The notes beneath the pieces were generated by a model. It made no database searches and was not told where the DNA came from. It saw nothing but the letters and a program-made list of their open reading frames with translations. 64,000 nucleotides of DNA, taken from Cylicocyclus nassatus (lineage: Eukaryota; Nematoda; Chromadorea; Rhabditida; Strongylidae). A program made the position numbers and the translations under genes. The stretch covers positions 46,768,941 to 46,832,940 of the forward strand of contig CATQJL010000112.1 of assembly GCA_958299035.1 (NCBI GenBank), given 5' to 3'. Of this stretch, positions 1-10,655 are shown piece by piece. Position 1 is the stretch's first letter. Every line of letters begins with the position of its first letter.

Positions 1-2307
1 AGGATGAAGGCATACACTCGCCTGTAATCCAAGCCGGTGATATCAGCTACACTTATATAAAACACATGAATCTATACCGTAAGTCTATAGTTAAGAATTT
101 ATGTATAATGCAAGCTATGGGCAATAATGTTTAGTCGTGAGTATATCAAAGAAGAATATGAATGCAGCTCTCGTGCTTTCTTACCTGTACAAGTGTGTTG
201 AGGTACTCCAGGAAACGTTTTCTTCTTTGAATAATACTATGCTGTTTTCTTAGGTTTTCTGCGAATATTTCAAAGATCTTGAGGAAGAGTCTGTTCGAGA
301 CAATTTTGTGGTGATTTATGAGCTCTTTGACGAGATGATGGATTTTGGATATCCGCAAACTACGGAGAGTCGTATTTTGCAAGAGTAGGTCTCTTTCTGT
401 CGCAATTTAGATCACGTGGAAAGTTTCCTTGTATTTCAGGTACATAACACAAGAAGGACATCGTCTCGAGATTGCCCCACGGCCACCGATGGCAGTCACA
501 AATGCAGTGTCATGGAGGTCAGATGGAATCAAGTATAGGAAGAATGAAGTCTTTCTAGACGTTATCGAAAGTGTCAACATGCTGGTAAGCGCTTGAAATT
601 TCCTCTGTATAGAATCTAATTGAGTCAATGTTTTTGCAGGCTAACGCATCAGGAACAGTGTTGAGAAGTGAAATTATTGGCTCGATAAGGATGCGCGTAG
701 TTTTAAGTGGCATGCCGGAACTGCGTCTTGGTCTGAACGACAAAGTGATCTTCGAGCAGGCTTCTGTCGGTGCTCGAGGTATATACTTCATCTTGTTTGA
801 CCATTCATTATGGCAACGACTATGAGACAAAGGCTCTTTTGTTATTTTTTGATTCACCTTGTATCTGAATACTTCTTATTAGAAACCTACAGCACATTGA
901 GTTGCAGGAGGGAGAAGTGGGAAAGGTGTTGAATTAGAGGACGTAAAGTTCCATCAGTGTGTTCGTCTGTCAAGGTTTGAAGCTGAGAGGACAATTTCAT
1001 TCATACCTCCTGACGGAGAGTTTGAACTAATGAGTTACCGTCTTACAACTCAGGTGCGAGTGTTTCATTTCATTCAGACATATCAAGGTTGTCTCTTTTT
1101 GTTCTAGGTGAAACCACTGATCTGGGTAGAAACTGTAGTGGAGAAACATACACACTCTCGCGTTGAGTACATGGTGAAGGTAAGAAATTTTGCGCAATAG
1201 CTATAAATCTAAATTAAAAAAGTTTTGGTTGGTTTGTATCTCGTATGCACCTGGTCCCCTTCCTACTCATTGTTTTTCACTCTCGCACCTGCGGTTGTGC
1301 CGCATACGAAATCTTCGTCCAACGTTTTGCACCATCTACTTTTCGTATTGTTCTATTAGAGACAAGTTTTGGTAAAGTCACTTTCTCTTCACTCAGAAGA
1401 TCCTCTCTCTTTCAGTATTTTTCTCTTTCACTTCTGGCTTCCAGGCACGAATAATTTATCTACCATGGACAGGTATACATCATTATTTATTCTAACCTTC
1501 TTGTGATTGTAGCGATTTGTGTAAGATTAATTACAGATTGATTTGGACTGTTTTGTATGTTTTGCATGCTTTTTGATGTATTTTTGTCTTACATGTGATG
1601 GCTGAAATGTTACGAAACTCCAGCAAGTACAAAGTGCACGCAATCTATGTTTTGCGAGTTCATGAATGATTCAATTCGATTGCTGTTGTGAGCCAAGAAC
1701 AGATGAACTGGGTTATCCCTCGAATTCAGGCTAAGTCTCAGTTCAAGCGACAATCTATCGCTAATCACGTTGAAGTGATCATTCCTGTCCCATCGGATGC
1801 TGATTCCCCGAAGTTCAAGACAAGCGTGGGCTCGGTGAAATACGTACCAGAACTCAATGCATTCGTATGGACCATTCGCAGCTTCCCTGGTACATTTTGT
1901 ATTCTTCGATTCAGTTTTAGGTCCATTACTCTATTGTAGTATCGTTGATCTTAGTTATTTTTTTTTGCAAATTTTTCTTCGAAATCTTCTCCGTTATGTT
2001 GCTGTTTCGCGATAAGCATGTGTATTTTAGGTGGCCGTGAGTATCTTATGCGAGCTCATTTTTCGCTGCCCTCTATCATGAGTGAAGAAGTTGAAGGGAA
2101 GCCACCAATGCAAGTAAAGTTTGAAATACCGTACTACACCACGAGTGGACTGCAGGTAAGCAATTCAGTTTGCAGATTCTCCTGTTATATGTTTATGAGC
2201 TGCTTGAGGTGCGATATCTGAAAATCATCGAAAAGAGTGGCTATCAAGCAATGCCGTGGGTTAGGTACGTTACTCAAAATGGCGACTATCAGCTCAGAAT
2301 GACATGA
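1..2307 (+). CDS. unc-101/apm-1: AP-1 clathrin adaptor complex mu subunit, 3' part (10 exons)
   Basis: This is the medium (mu) subunit of the AP-1 clathrin adaptor, which binds YxxPhi sorting signals and links cargo to clathrin at the trans-Golgi and endosomes. Exons as read: 1-78, 135-202, 254-384, 440-584, 640-778, 908-1053, 1108-1179, 1730-1889, 2031-2155, 2209-2307. All introns are GT-AG, all phases match, and the stop TGA is at 2305-2307. The 386 residues run from about residue 42 of the usual ~422 to the C-terminus. They cover the rest of the longin-like N-domain ([20 protein letters not shown]), the linker with YITQEGH, and the mu homology domain ([69 protein letters not shown]). The start lies upstream of the window. 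C. elegans has two AP-1 mu genes and I cannot say which one this matches. A loop before the ELEDVKF segment is a few residues longer than in mammals. Confidence 0.96.
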
Positions 2308-2858
2308 GAGAGTGCCACTCTTTTTGAATTTTTGCACGATAGCCACTACGTCTAGAAAGCCTCTTCTTGCTTTTTATGGTGTTTTCCTCTCCTTTCTTCA
2401 CTTACTATTCATCTTGAATTAATTAGTGTGATATCAAGTTGTTGTGATGGTCTTGGCAGCTCTTCGAAGATCGATGTTGCAAGCAACTCTAATCATTTTC
2501 TTTTTCTCTTTTTTCTCGAGGGACCCTTATAACCTTATTATCTACACTATACAATGTATACTTTTTCTATTTCATCTGGTCCAGGACCTAATCTTGTGAT
2601 TCCTCCCATGTCAGTTGTGATCCTTTTGAATGCCTTAACAGAGTTGAAGTTTATCAAAGACATATTCAAGTGCTTAAAATTTATTGAATAAATTAATTTT
2701 TATTGGACGTTAGTGGCAGGGTTCAGCACAGATGGCGCTTTACGCTGGATGTCGCTTTTTGAGATGAAAGCAAAGGAGAAGCCGTAAACTTCCCACCGAG
2801 CGAAATATTAGAAAGCACAACTCCAACTCTTAGCGAGTCCAAACTTGAAGGTATAACA
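2308..2858. other. AP-1 mu 3' UTR and intergenic DNA
   Basis: T-rich DNA after the AP-1 mu stop, holding the probable 3' UTR. I see no further gene and no repeat structure. Confidence 0.5.
2687..2692 (+). terminator. Candidate poly(A) signal of the AP-1 mu gene
   Basis: A canonical AATAAA lies about 380 nt after the stop codon in an AT-rich stretch. No other AATAAA was noticed between the stop and this site. No transcript support is available. Confidence 0.45.
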
Positions 2859-3129
2859 TACCCTCGATATCAACCCATATGTCTTGCCTCAACATGACGT
2901 GGATTACGTGGCTTGATGAGGCGCCGCCTCGCCTCGTTGCGAGCGCATCATTTGGCGCCACGTGGCGCTCAACACAGCGTGGCGCAGGCTTTTCCACGTT
3001 CTTCTTGTTGCCACATCACGCCGAAGATGCGCAAGCAACGTGGCGCAAGCCCGAGGCGAGGCTGCGCCTCGTCAATCCTCGTAATCCACGTCATGTTGAG
3101 GGAAGACATATGGGATGATATCGAGGGTA
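2859..3129. mobile_element. Foldback MITE, TA-flanked
   Basis: The sequence starting TACCCTCGATATC at 2859 recurs inverted, ending GATATCGAGGGTA at 3129. The pairing continues inward for roughly 45 bp (CTCAACATGACGTGGATTACG-type arms). The ends coincide with TA dinucleotides, as expected for Tc1/mariner-type targets. The core is GC-rich and itself palindromic (AGGCGCC and GCGAGGCG motifs). Open frames inside it are by-products of the palindrome. Confidence 0.7.
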
Positions 3130-3313
3130 ATTATTTTACTAATTACATGAGAATTAGCACGTTAAAAACACGACAAATGCACAAGCCTGTGTGCACACGA
3201 TTTCAACATGTCGAAACATGATCTTTACGCAAAAAAATATAAAAAAATCAATTTGTTTACAAAGTAAACAATATTGAGCCACCAAATTTGGTTTGTATAT
3301 AGTATAGTTATTA

Positions 3314-3425
3314 CCGAATATTCGTGTTCGAATAATTTATTCGAAATATTCGACTATTCGGATATACAAATAGTCGAATATTCGAGAAAGTCCAATTATT
3401 CAATTTTTCGAATAGTCGAATAAAT
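3314..3425. repeat. TTCGAATA-rich AT repeat patch
   Basis: Irregular clustering of TTCGAATA/TATTCGAA words, many self-complementary, with no fixed period. The same word type clusters again at 9757-10030, 51520-51690 and 52945-53285. Confidence 0.6.
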
Positions 3426-3429
3426 GAAA

Positions 3430-3873
3430 AAGGCCTGGCAACATTGGCCGTCCATTCCTTCATCCAGGTATCTTTACTTGCTTTGCCTGCCTAATCACCG
3501 CCCGCATGTCAAAATACTTGAAAGATACGTTAACCAGCGCAAGGCCAGAGCAAGGTCGCTAGGAACTGAGCCGCTTGACTTGTGTAGTCAGCGTATATGA
3601 CAGTCATCATACTCAAAGGCTGCATTTATAATTAGGAGGCATAAAAACCAGTGTCAAATTATTGTTATTGCAAAGTTCATAGAGGAATAATACCTCTAGT
3701 AGGTTGAACAATAATCATTGTGAATTTGAGTAAAAGATGTGTGAGGTCCCTTACAACAAAAACAAACCTCAGAAATACATCTAAAACAACTTTGTGTGAA
3801 TTCAATCCTACAACAGAAGCTGAAACTCAGCGGTCGATAATTTCCGATAAGTATTAGATTAGCAGCTAATATA
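3430..3873. other. Intergenic, nothing recognised
   Basis: No coding signal, repeat pair or RNA gene was recognised here. Confidence 0.4.
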
Positions 3874-4600
3874 TTAGGTTGGTCCGAAAATTCTGTCCCA
3901 CCATTTTCAAAAAATCATAACTTCTTCCTTACGCAATAGTTTTGCATGAATAAAAATATCTTGGAAAGAGCAATTCATGCACTTTCTAAGTCTACCTTGG
4001 ATGCTATCTACTACACTCTGAGTGCAGAGATAAAATTGGAAAAAGAAAATCACTTCAAGTTCGGAACTTTTAAGCAAGCCCGTTAAAAAATACAAAGCTG
4101 TGCCATAAATTCAAAACAGCCACTATCCTAGACTATTTTACCCCTCTTCCTGGCTAAGCAAAATTCGCGCTGATCTGGCTGTTCTTCGATAAGTTATGAT
4201 TTTTTCAAAAAAAATGTCAAAAAATCAATTTTCTTGAGAAACTGATTTTTAGGCATCTTTTCTTGAAAATCATAACTTCTTTCAAAAGAGTTCGATCAGC
4301 GCGAATTTTGCTCAGCTGGAACGAGGAGATTAAAGAACCTAGGATACTGCTTGTTTTGGATTTTATGGGACACTTTTGGATTTTTTAACGGGCTTGCTTA
4401 AAAATTCCGAAAATGAAGTGATTTCCTTTTCCCAATTTTAACTCTGCACTCGGAGTTTAGTAGATAGCAGCCAACGCAGATTTAGAAAGTACATGAATTG
4501 CTCTTTTTAATAGGTTTTTATTCATGCAAAAACATTGTGTTAGGAAGAATTTATGATATTTTAAAAAATGGTGGGACAGAACTTTCGGACCAACCTAATA
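3874..4600. mobile_element. Mariner-like long-foldback element
   Basis: The left end TTAGGTTGGTCCGAAAATTC at 3874 is the inverted counterpart of the right end GAACTTTCGGACCAACCTAA, ending near 4599. The two arms pair over most of the ~727 bp element, with a central inverted repeat near 4190-4310. TTAGGT...-type ends flanked by TA are typical of mariner terminal repeats. No transposase frame is present, so it is non-autonomous. Confidence 0.7.
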
Positions 4601-4684
4601 CATATTGTATTGGGTTGGTCCGAAAGTTCTGTCGCACCACTTTCAAAAGTTTGTAACTTCTGATTTTCAGAACCAATTTGCTTG

Positions 4685-5086
4685 GGTGGCGAGCAAGAGG
4701 AACGATAGCTGATGGGTGTCAATAACTCGCGCACATTTCACCGTCATTTTTGTCCATCAGCACATAGAAGCATTTCCTTCTTTTATGCTTTCATCTAGGC
4801 AGGAGAATCGGATAGATTGTGTTTGCTCAAAAATGAGGTGTGGAAAATTTGCTGAAAATGTTAAAAAAGGGCTTCAAAGGTGTAACTTCAAGTATTTTAA
4901 GCTTATTCCTGCGAGAACATCACGGAATTGCACATACCAACGAGATTTAAGCAAGATTTATACATTACTGAGTAGAGCATTGATTTCATATTTACCACTT
5001 ATAAGTCTGCAATTTGCGAAATGTGAAGGCAAATAGTGCATTGGCACCAACGGCTGGCAATTACTATCGTTCCTCTTGCACCACAC
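4685..5086. mobile_element. Nested inverted-repeat element with ~12 bp target duplication
   Basis: Inverted ends GGTGGCGAGCAAGAGGAACG and CGTTCCTCTTGCACCACACC bound about 400 bp. The word CCAATTTGCTTG occurs immediately outside both ends (4673-4684 and 5087-5098), as a target-site duplication would. A duplication of 9-12 bp suggests a MULE-like origin (inference). Confidence 0.6.
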
Positions 5087-5097
5087 CCAATTTGCTT

Positions 5098-5823
5098 GCT
5101 TCTCTTTTGTTTGAAAGAGCAGCTCATGCTTTCAACAAAAGTACCTTAGTGGCGTCTTAATATGCATACGTTGCGTAGATATAAGTGGTAGACAAAAATT
5201 ACTCAAATTTTGTATTTTCTGTAAAGCGTCACAAAAAATCAGTGACTTGCAGTAAAAATCGGAGCAGTCAGTATTTTAGGTTCTATTACCAGCTCTTTCT
5301 AATCGTGCAAAGCCTGTGCTGTTTGAGCGCCTCTATGAAAAGTTATGATTTTTGAGGAAAATGGCAAAATAAATCAAAATTCCTCTTTTGTATTGCTGCT
5401 CGAAAATCATAACTTTTCATAGAGCCGCTCAAACAGCACAGACTTTGACGATTAGAAAGAGCTGGTAATAGAGCCTAAAATAAGGACTGCTCCGATTTTT
5501 ACTACAAGTCTCTGATTTTTTATGAAGCTGCACAGAAATCAGAATTTGAATAATTTTCGTTTACCGCCCCTATCTATGCAATATATGCATACTGAGACGC
5601 CGCTAAGTGAAGTCGCCTGCACGAAATCGCCCGGGTTGTTGTAAGCTGAACGCACGCGAGCGTGCCTGCAACGCGGCTGCCGAGTACGGGCGCTATGATG
5701 ACTCATGCGCGCGAACGCCAATGTTAGCTCGCAAGAGACACGCGCGCGGGTGCTCATTCCGGGCATTCCGTGCAGTCAACTATATCATTATGAAGAGCAT
5801 GAGTTGCTCTTTCAAACAAAAGT
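5098..5823. mobile_element. Foldback element interrupted by GC-rich DNA
   Basis: CTTTTGTTTGAAAGAGCAGC near 5105 pairs with GAGTTGCTCTTTCAAACAAA near 5800. The arms from about 5150 to 5350 pair with 5410-5610 (for example CAGCTCTTTCTAATCG with CGATTAGAAAGAGCTG). A GC-rich, unpaired insert occupies about 5612-5785 and I do not recognise it. Confidence 0.6.
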
Positions 5824-5825
5824 AG

Positions 5826-6055
5826 AATGTGCCGACTTTGTCGGCACCTTCCTTGCAACTTATCATTACTTCTCCTAAGCACCTAAAGGTCATGCCATAA
5901 GCATGACCTGCTGTGATATGGGTATACTCCTGCTTCGACGTTTATATGTTACCTTACTCCGCCTATGATCGTCAGCATTCTACCGCTGCACGAATGGGTG
6001 CATGTCGTCTGTTGAATAAAGCCTGAATAGCTTACGTTTTCTAATAACACATCAG
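5826..6055 (+). repeat. GTGCCGAC-hairpin repeat family, solo copy
   Basis: The copy starts with GTGCCGACTTTGTCGGCAC, an 8 bp stem with a TTT loop, followed by a conserved segment with a second hairpin (GGTCATGCCATAAGCATGACC). The same order of motifs recurs at 7706 (+), inverted at about 8810-9048, and degraded at 61500-61790. Confidence 0.6.
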
Positions 6056-6667
6056 GAGCCACCATACTCCACTACAGGCGCTACCCATCCGCCTAAGGCT
6101 GCAATACAGCCTACTAACCACTACATTTATGATGCATCGGCCAAATACGCAAGGATGATCATTGCTCGCCTCAGCTGCACTGAGGTTAGCTATTCTAACC
6201 TTGAGACCTAGCGCCAATCCGCTGCCTCGCATTCGCGACAGCCACTCTCTCCCACAATCCGGGACAAATTATTCCCAATTTTCACTTTCACTTTCACTTA
6301 ACTAGCGAACGGTTCAAGAGCAGCCATACTTTGCCACTAATCGCAAATTTTTGCATCAAAAATGTTTTTGAAATTCTTCAAAGAGGCAATTTCATTTCAC
6401 TCGTTAGCATTAGCAAAACTGCTCAAAAAATTCGAGTTTTTTACCGATGTTAAATTCACTTTGCAGCACAATCAAAGCTTGAAAAAGAAATGTTTTAAAA
6501 ACTTACATTTTCTCCTTTTATCCTTATCGCAAGTTAAAGCGAGATCGACAATTTTGTAGTCAATCGTCGACAAATTTGAGACATTTTATCTCGCGCAGTT
6601 CAAACCCGGAAGAAAAATAGTCATACTTCAGCTACAAAAGCTTGAGAAGGAGGCTGCCTTTTAACAA

Positions 6668-7045
6668 ATGCTTTCTGCTTATGTTTTTGTTTGTATTGTA
6701 GAACATCAAATCCTATACTTAGAAACATACAAAGGCAATTTTGAGATGAGCCAAGTAATCCGAGAACTGCAATCCTCCCTGTTCAACACCTTTTTACACG
6801 ACGCGGAAAGAGAGATGGATACTCTAGCGACAAGCGTAGATTTCTCGACATTGGAAGAAGAAGGAAAGTGAAGAGCGCTTCAGTCAGCATTCGGAAGACC
6901 GCACAGTTGTGGCTCGCGGAGATGCCATGGATGGCAGCATACCACCAGTAGATGACAAACAGACCTTGCAGGTCATTATGCGTGGAGGCCATCAGTTGGA
7001 AAGACGCAATGATGAAATTGGCAGACACTTGTATGGTAATGCGTA
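6668..7045 (+). pseudogene. Coding-like fragment of unknown family, frameshifted
   Basis: One frame reads about 67 residues ending at 6871 with a polar helical composition (MSQVIRELQSSLFNTFLHD). A second frame, shifted by one base near 6855, continues about 60 residues (RGDAMDGSIPPVDDKQTLQV) to a stop at 7047. Together they look like one decayed coding segment or two exons. I do not recognise the family. It lies in repeat-rich DNA, so a transposon origin is possible. Confidence 0.25.
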
Positions 7046-7258
7046 ACGATGCAAGAAGTAAGAATAACCCACAATTACATTCCCTATACTCTCTATCTCC
7101 ACTGTTGATGAAAGCAAAGTACTGAAACGTCATCTATTAAATTTTGCCTTACCACTATCTACTTCCTCACCATCTCATGCCAGCTGTCACGACTACACCA
7201 ACTTGGACTCCCCTATCTGTTTAACTGCTCAGGGACGCCCACTACGATATCCCGATAA

Positions 7259-7628
7259 CAGTGGCGTACCCAGGATTTCGGCTCGGTGGGGGCGCGACAA
7301 AAATTTTTTTTCTAAAGAAGGTGCGTGGCGTTAGCCACGCACTCCGAAAAATTTTTGGGGGTGCTTCCCAAAATTTTTTCGGGTCCCAGACCCCTAAAAT
7401 CTGGAAAAAGGGGGCGTGGCGCCAGCCACGCCCCCAAAAAATTTTTTTTACAGGGCTAATTTGAATTTTTAAAAAATTTAAAAAATTGTTTTAATTATTT
7501 ACAAAAATAAACAAGTCACTTACACATTTTTATAACCCATATAAGTAACTTTCAAAAATTTCGCGACCCATTCTCGGGGGGGGGGGCGCGCGCCCCCCCC
7601 CGCCCCCCCCCCCCTCGGTACGCCACTG
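7259..7628. mobile_element. Non-autonomous hAT element with 8 bp target duplication
   Basis: The ends are perfect 12 bp inverted repeats, CAGTGGCGTACC at 7259 and GGTACGCCACTG ending at 7628. They are flanked by a perfect 8 bp direct repeat CCCGATAA (7251-7258 and 7629-7636). CAGTGGCG-type termini with 8 bp duplications are diagnostic of hAT transposons. At 370 bp with no transposase it is a MITE. It carries long G and C runs at 7577-7615. Confidence 0.88.
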
Positions 7629-7705
7629 CCCGATAAATATGAGTATTTCTGTATTATAGTGTTATGTATGTTTATTTTCGCTCCGTTCATTCCACTCACT
7701 GGCCG

Positions 7706-9048
7706 GAGTGTGCCGACTTTGTCGGCACCTTCCTTGCAACTTATCATTACCTCTCCTAAGCACTAATGGTCATGCCGTAAGCATGACCTGCTGAGATATG
7801 AGTATACTCCTGCTTCAACGTTCGTATGTTGCCTAACTTTGCCTATGATCGTCAGCATTCTACCACTACACGAATGAGGGTATGTTGATGTCTCAATAAA
7901 TCTGTTATAAGCTTATGTGTCCTGTAAAGACACAATAAGAGCCACCAAACTCATACCGGCTTTCCATAAGACTGGCCCGCCACCACATCATAAGATTGGT
8001 AAAGTCAGCACATTTTTCAGAAAATGTGGTGACTTTAGGCGTAAGGGTGGCGCCTTTCACACGAAAATAGGTAACAGAACAAAATTTAATATTCAGATTT
8101 ATCAAGAGAGCTCAACCGCACGCGCTAGTGCAGTGGTAGAATCATAGTGATAACAAGCGGAGCCACAAATATTTTTTGCACACACTTATATCATATAAGG
8201 TCACCAAATGGTGACCTTAACGGTGCTTGCACGAAAACAGAAAACGCAACGAGCGATACGGATGAAACGGATGCCGCTAATGTCGGCACACTCCGGGGCG
8301 ACAAACAACAATGCAAAAAAACAAAGCTACAGCGATAAAAGTGAATGGAGGAAATCAATGAACAGACTATGGGAAAATCACAGGAAAAAGTAAATACGGC
8401 TCCTTCGTTGATCCAATCCTTGTCGTTGGGGTCCAGTGGTCGGGCGGGGTATGGTAGTAGATTAGGGGGTGAGAAAGACATCTAGGGACGATGACGATCC
8501 TGACCAGCGTGAAGGGATATTGCACCTGATGAAGACCAAAGCTAAAGTAAATATAATCATTGATTTCTACAAGTCTGCCTAGCGCATTGCACGAGCGCTT
8601 TGGCCACCTCCAGCAGGGCACATAGTAGGCACGCAATTGCACCAAAACCAATTTTATCACAGTGAGGATAACTGTCGGCCCAAATAGATAGGTGAGGCCT
8701 GCTGCTGCAAGTGTAGCACCATAAAAATGTGCTGACTTACCAGTCTTATGGTAAAGTCTAAGATGTGGTGGCTGACCAGTTTTATGGAAAGCTGGTATGG
8801 AGTTTGGTGGCTCCTTTTGTGTCCATACAGGAGACACATAAGCTTATAACAGCTTTATTGAGACATCAACATACCCTCTTTCGCGTAGTGATAGAATGCT
8901 GACGACCATAGGCGGAGTTAGGTAACATAAACGTCAAAGCAGGAGTATACGCATACTATCACAGCAGGTCATGCTTATGGCATGACCTTTACGGTGTTTA
9001 GGAGAAGTAATGATAAGTTGCAAGGAAGGTGCGGACAAAGTCGGCACA
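7706..9048. mobile_element. Inverted pair of GTGCCGAC-hairpin repeats
   Basis: The plus copy starting GTGCCGACTTTGTCGGCACC at 7708 is mirrored by GGTGCGGACAAAGTCGGCAC ending at 9048. The ~240 bp arms pair (GTAAGCATGACCTG, ATGATCGTCAGCATTCTACC). The interior contains further short inverted motifs (AAGACTGGCCCGCCACCACA with its mirror near 8765) and no recognisable protein. Confidence 0.6.
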
Positions 9049-9756
9049 TAGAAGCAAGCAAATTGGTTTGAAACTCAGAAGTTATGAATTTTTGAAAATG
9101 GTGCGACAGACCTTCCGGGCCAACCTAATATTTCCATGACTTTTCTTTTTCTGGATTAGATGTGCACAAAAGTATTATGTAGGCAACAGTGCGTTACAGC
9201 GCCAGAAAGACCTCACTGTTTTTACCTTAGCCAAGCCCTTGAGATTATGCTACAAATTCCCACATCTCTGTTCCCAGAAGCGCTTTGCAGGTGTCGAAAA
9301 CAGATTTGGAATCAGCGTTCCATGCTCTACGAAACAGTATACTTTTCATTTGAAAACGCCACTTCGACCAAGTATTTTTCTAAAACTCACGCAATGCTGA
9401 TCATTACAAGTAAATTACAAACAACCACCTATTCAAAAGGTTTTCCATGCTGAATCTGTAGCTTGAGAGGAAGTTTTGTTTAGCTTTGGGAGAATCTTCT
9501 TTGGGGAAGAATAAATGCGGACTTGAACCGGTAATCAGGTAAGGTTTAGTAGCCGTTTAAAGGACATGAATACCTCGAACTACATGTTTGGGTAAATCTT
9601 CTGTTTTTTATAAACCCCGACTAAGCGACAATAACCCAGTCATACTTACCACTTGCTACGCTATAATTATCAGCTACAAATATAGATCAAATACAGCGAT
9701 TGATTTTTTTGTCAGAAAACTGCAACAAAGAAAAAAAAACAGCAGTGTTTGAGCAA

Positions 9757-10030
9757 CTAGATTATTCGACTTATTCGCATAGTCGAATATTCGGACAGTG
9801 TGATTATTCGAATATTCGAATAGTCGAATATTCGACCATGTGTAATTATTCGATTATTCCAATAAGCGAAGTTTGTATCAATCTCATTTATTCGAATATT
9901 TGTTCGCTCGAATCTCGAATCTTATTAGAATATTCCAATTTGAATAATCTGAAATCACAGTTCAAGTAATATTCGTTCGCTCGAATATTTTTCAAAAACC
10001 GATTATTCGATATTCATTCGTTCGACAAAA
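9757..10030. repeat. TTCGAATA-rich AT repeat patch
   Basis: Dense TTCGAATA, ATTCGACT and TATTCGAA words, irregularly spaced, without a fixed unit length. Confidence 0.65.
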
Positions 10031-10157
10031 TTTTTTGGTCATTTCAACCATAGTCTATAGACAACGATGATCAAAATAAAAGTCATAGGAGCTTCTTCAA
10101 ACACTGCAAAGGGTATCTCATAATTTTTCTGCGATGTCAAAGGGAACATCGTTTTTT

Positions 10158-10655
10158 AATCTTATATATAAAGCTGAATGTCTGTTTGTCTGTCTGTATG
10201 TCTGTCTGTCTGTATGTCTGTCTGTCTGTCTGTCTGTACGTATGTTCCGAATAGAAAATTCCATTTCTGAACCGATCGGGACCAAACTTGGCACACATAC
10301 ACTTCGGACCCCGGCAGGTGTCATAGGCTACTTTTCGTCATCGATCGATATTGATTTTATCGATTTTTTGCAAAATTTGAGCTACAGGGCTGGGAGTTGG
10401 CACAGGGGGGTAATCGAGCATGCTGATCACCCCCGTGGGGGTGATCAGCATGCTCGATTACACCCCCCTGCCAAATTCCAGCCCCCTAGCTCAAATTTTG
10501 CAAAAAATCGATAAAATCGACATCGATCGATAACGAAAAATGGACTGTGGCACCCGCCGGGGCCTGAAGTGTATGTGTGCCAAGCTTGGTCCGGATCGGC
10601 TAAGAAATGGAATTTTCTATTCGGAACATACGGCGGAGCCGGGTAAGCCAGCTAG
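10158..10655 (+). mobile_element. Helitron-like element with palindromic core
   Basis: The 5' end TCTTATATATAAAGCTGAAT, a (TCTG)n tract, then two inverted arms (GTTCCGAATAGAAAATTCCA near 10245 and its mirror near 10620) meet at a perfect palindrome around 10440 (ATCAGCATGCTCGATTAC type). The 3' end is a short GC hairpin followed by CTAG and T (GAGCCGGGTAAGCCAGCTAG). A 5' TC, a 3' hairpin plus CTAG and no duplication match Helitrons. There is no Rep/helicase, so it is non-autonomous. Relatives lie at 26.2/27.3 kb and in both arms of the 48-51 kb palindrome. Confidence 0.6.

Larger units (their letters stand above)
4608..9130. mobile_element. Composite mariner-like foldback carrying nested insertions
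   Basis: A second copy of the same terminus (TTGGGTTGGTCCGAAAGTTC) starts at 4608 and its inverted partner ends at 9130. About 75 bp at each end pair, including AACCAATTTGCTTG. The interior is filled by other elements (4685-5086, 5098-5823, 5826-6055, 7259-7628, 7706-9048), so the original element was probably far shorter. Confidence 0.55.

Noticed and set aside
5539..5825. GC-rich frames on both strands as a small gene
   Set aside because: They fall in an unpaired insert of a foldback element, overlap on opposite strands, and have Arg/Ala-rich compositions explained by GC content.
10160..10250. CRISPR-like array or simple microsatellite at the TCTG repeats
   Set aside because: There are no spacers. 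The tract is an internal part of a Helitron-like element that recurs elsewhere.
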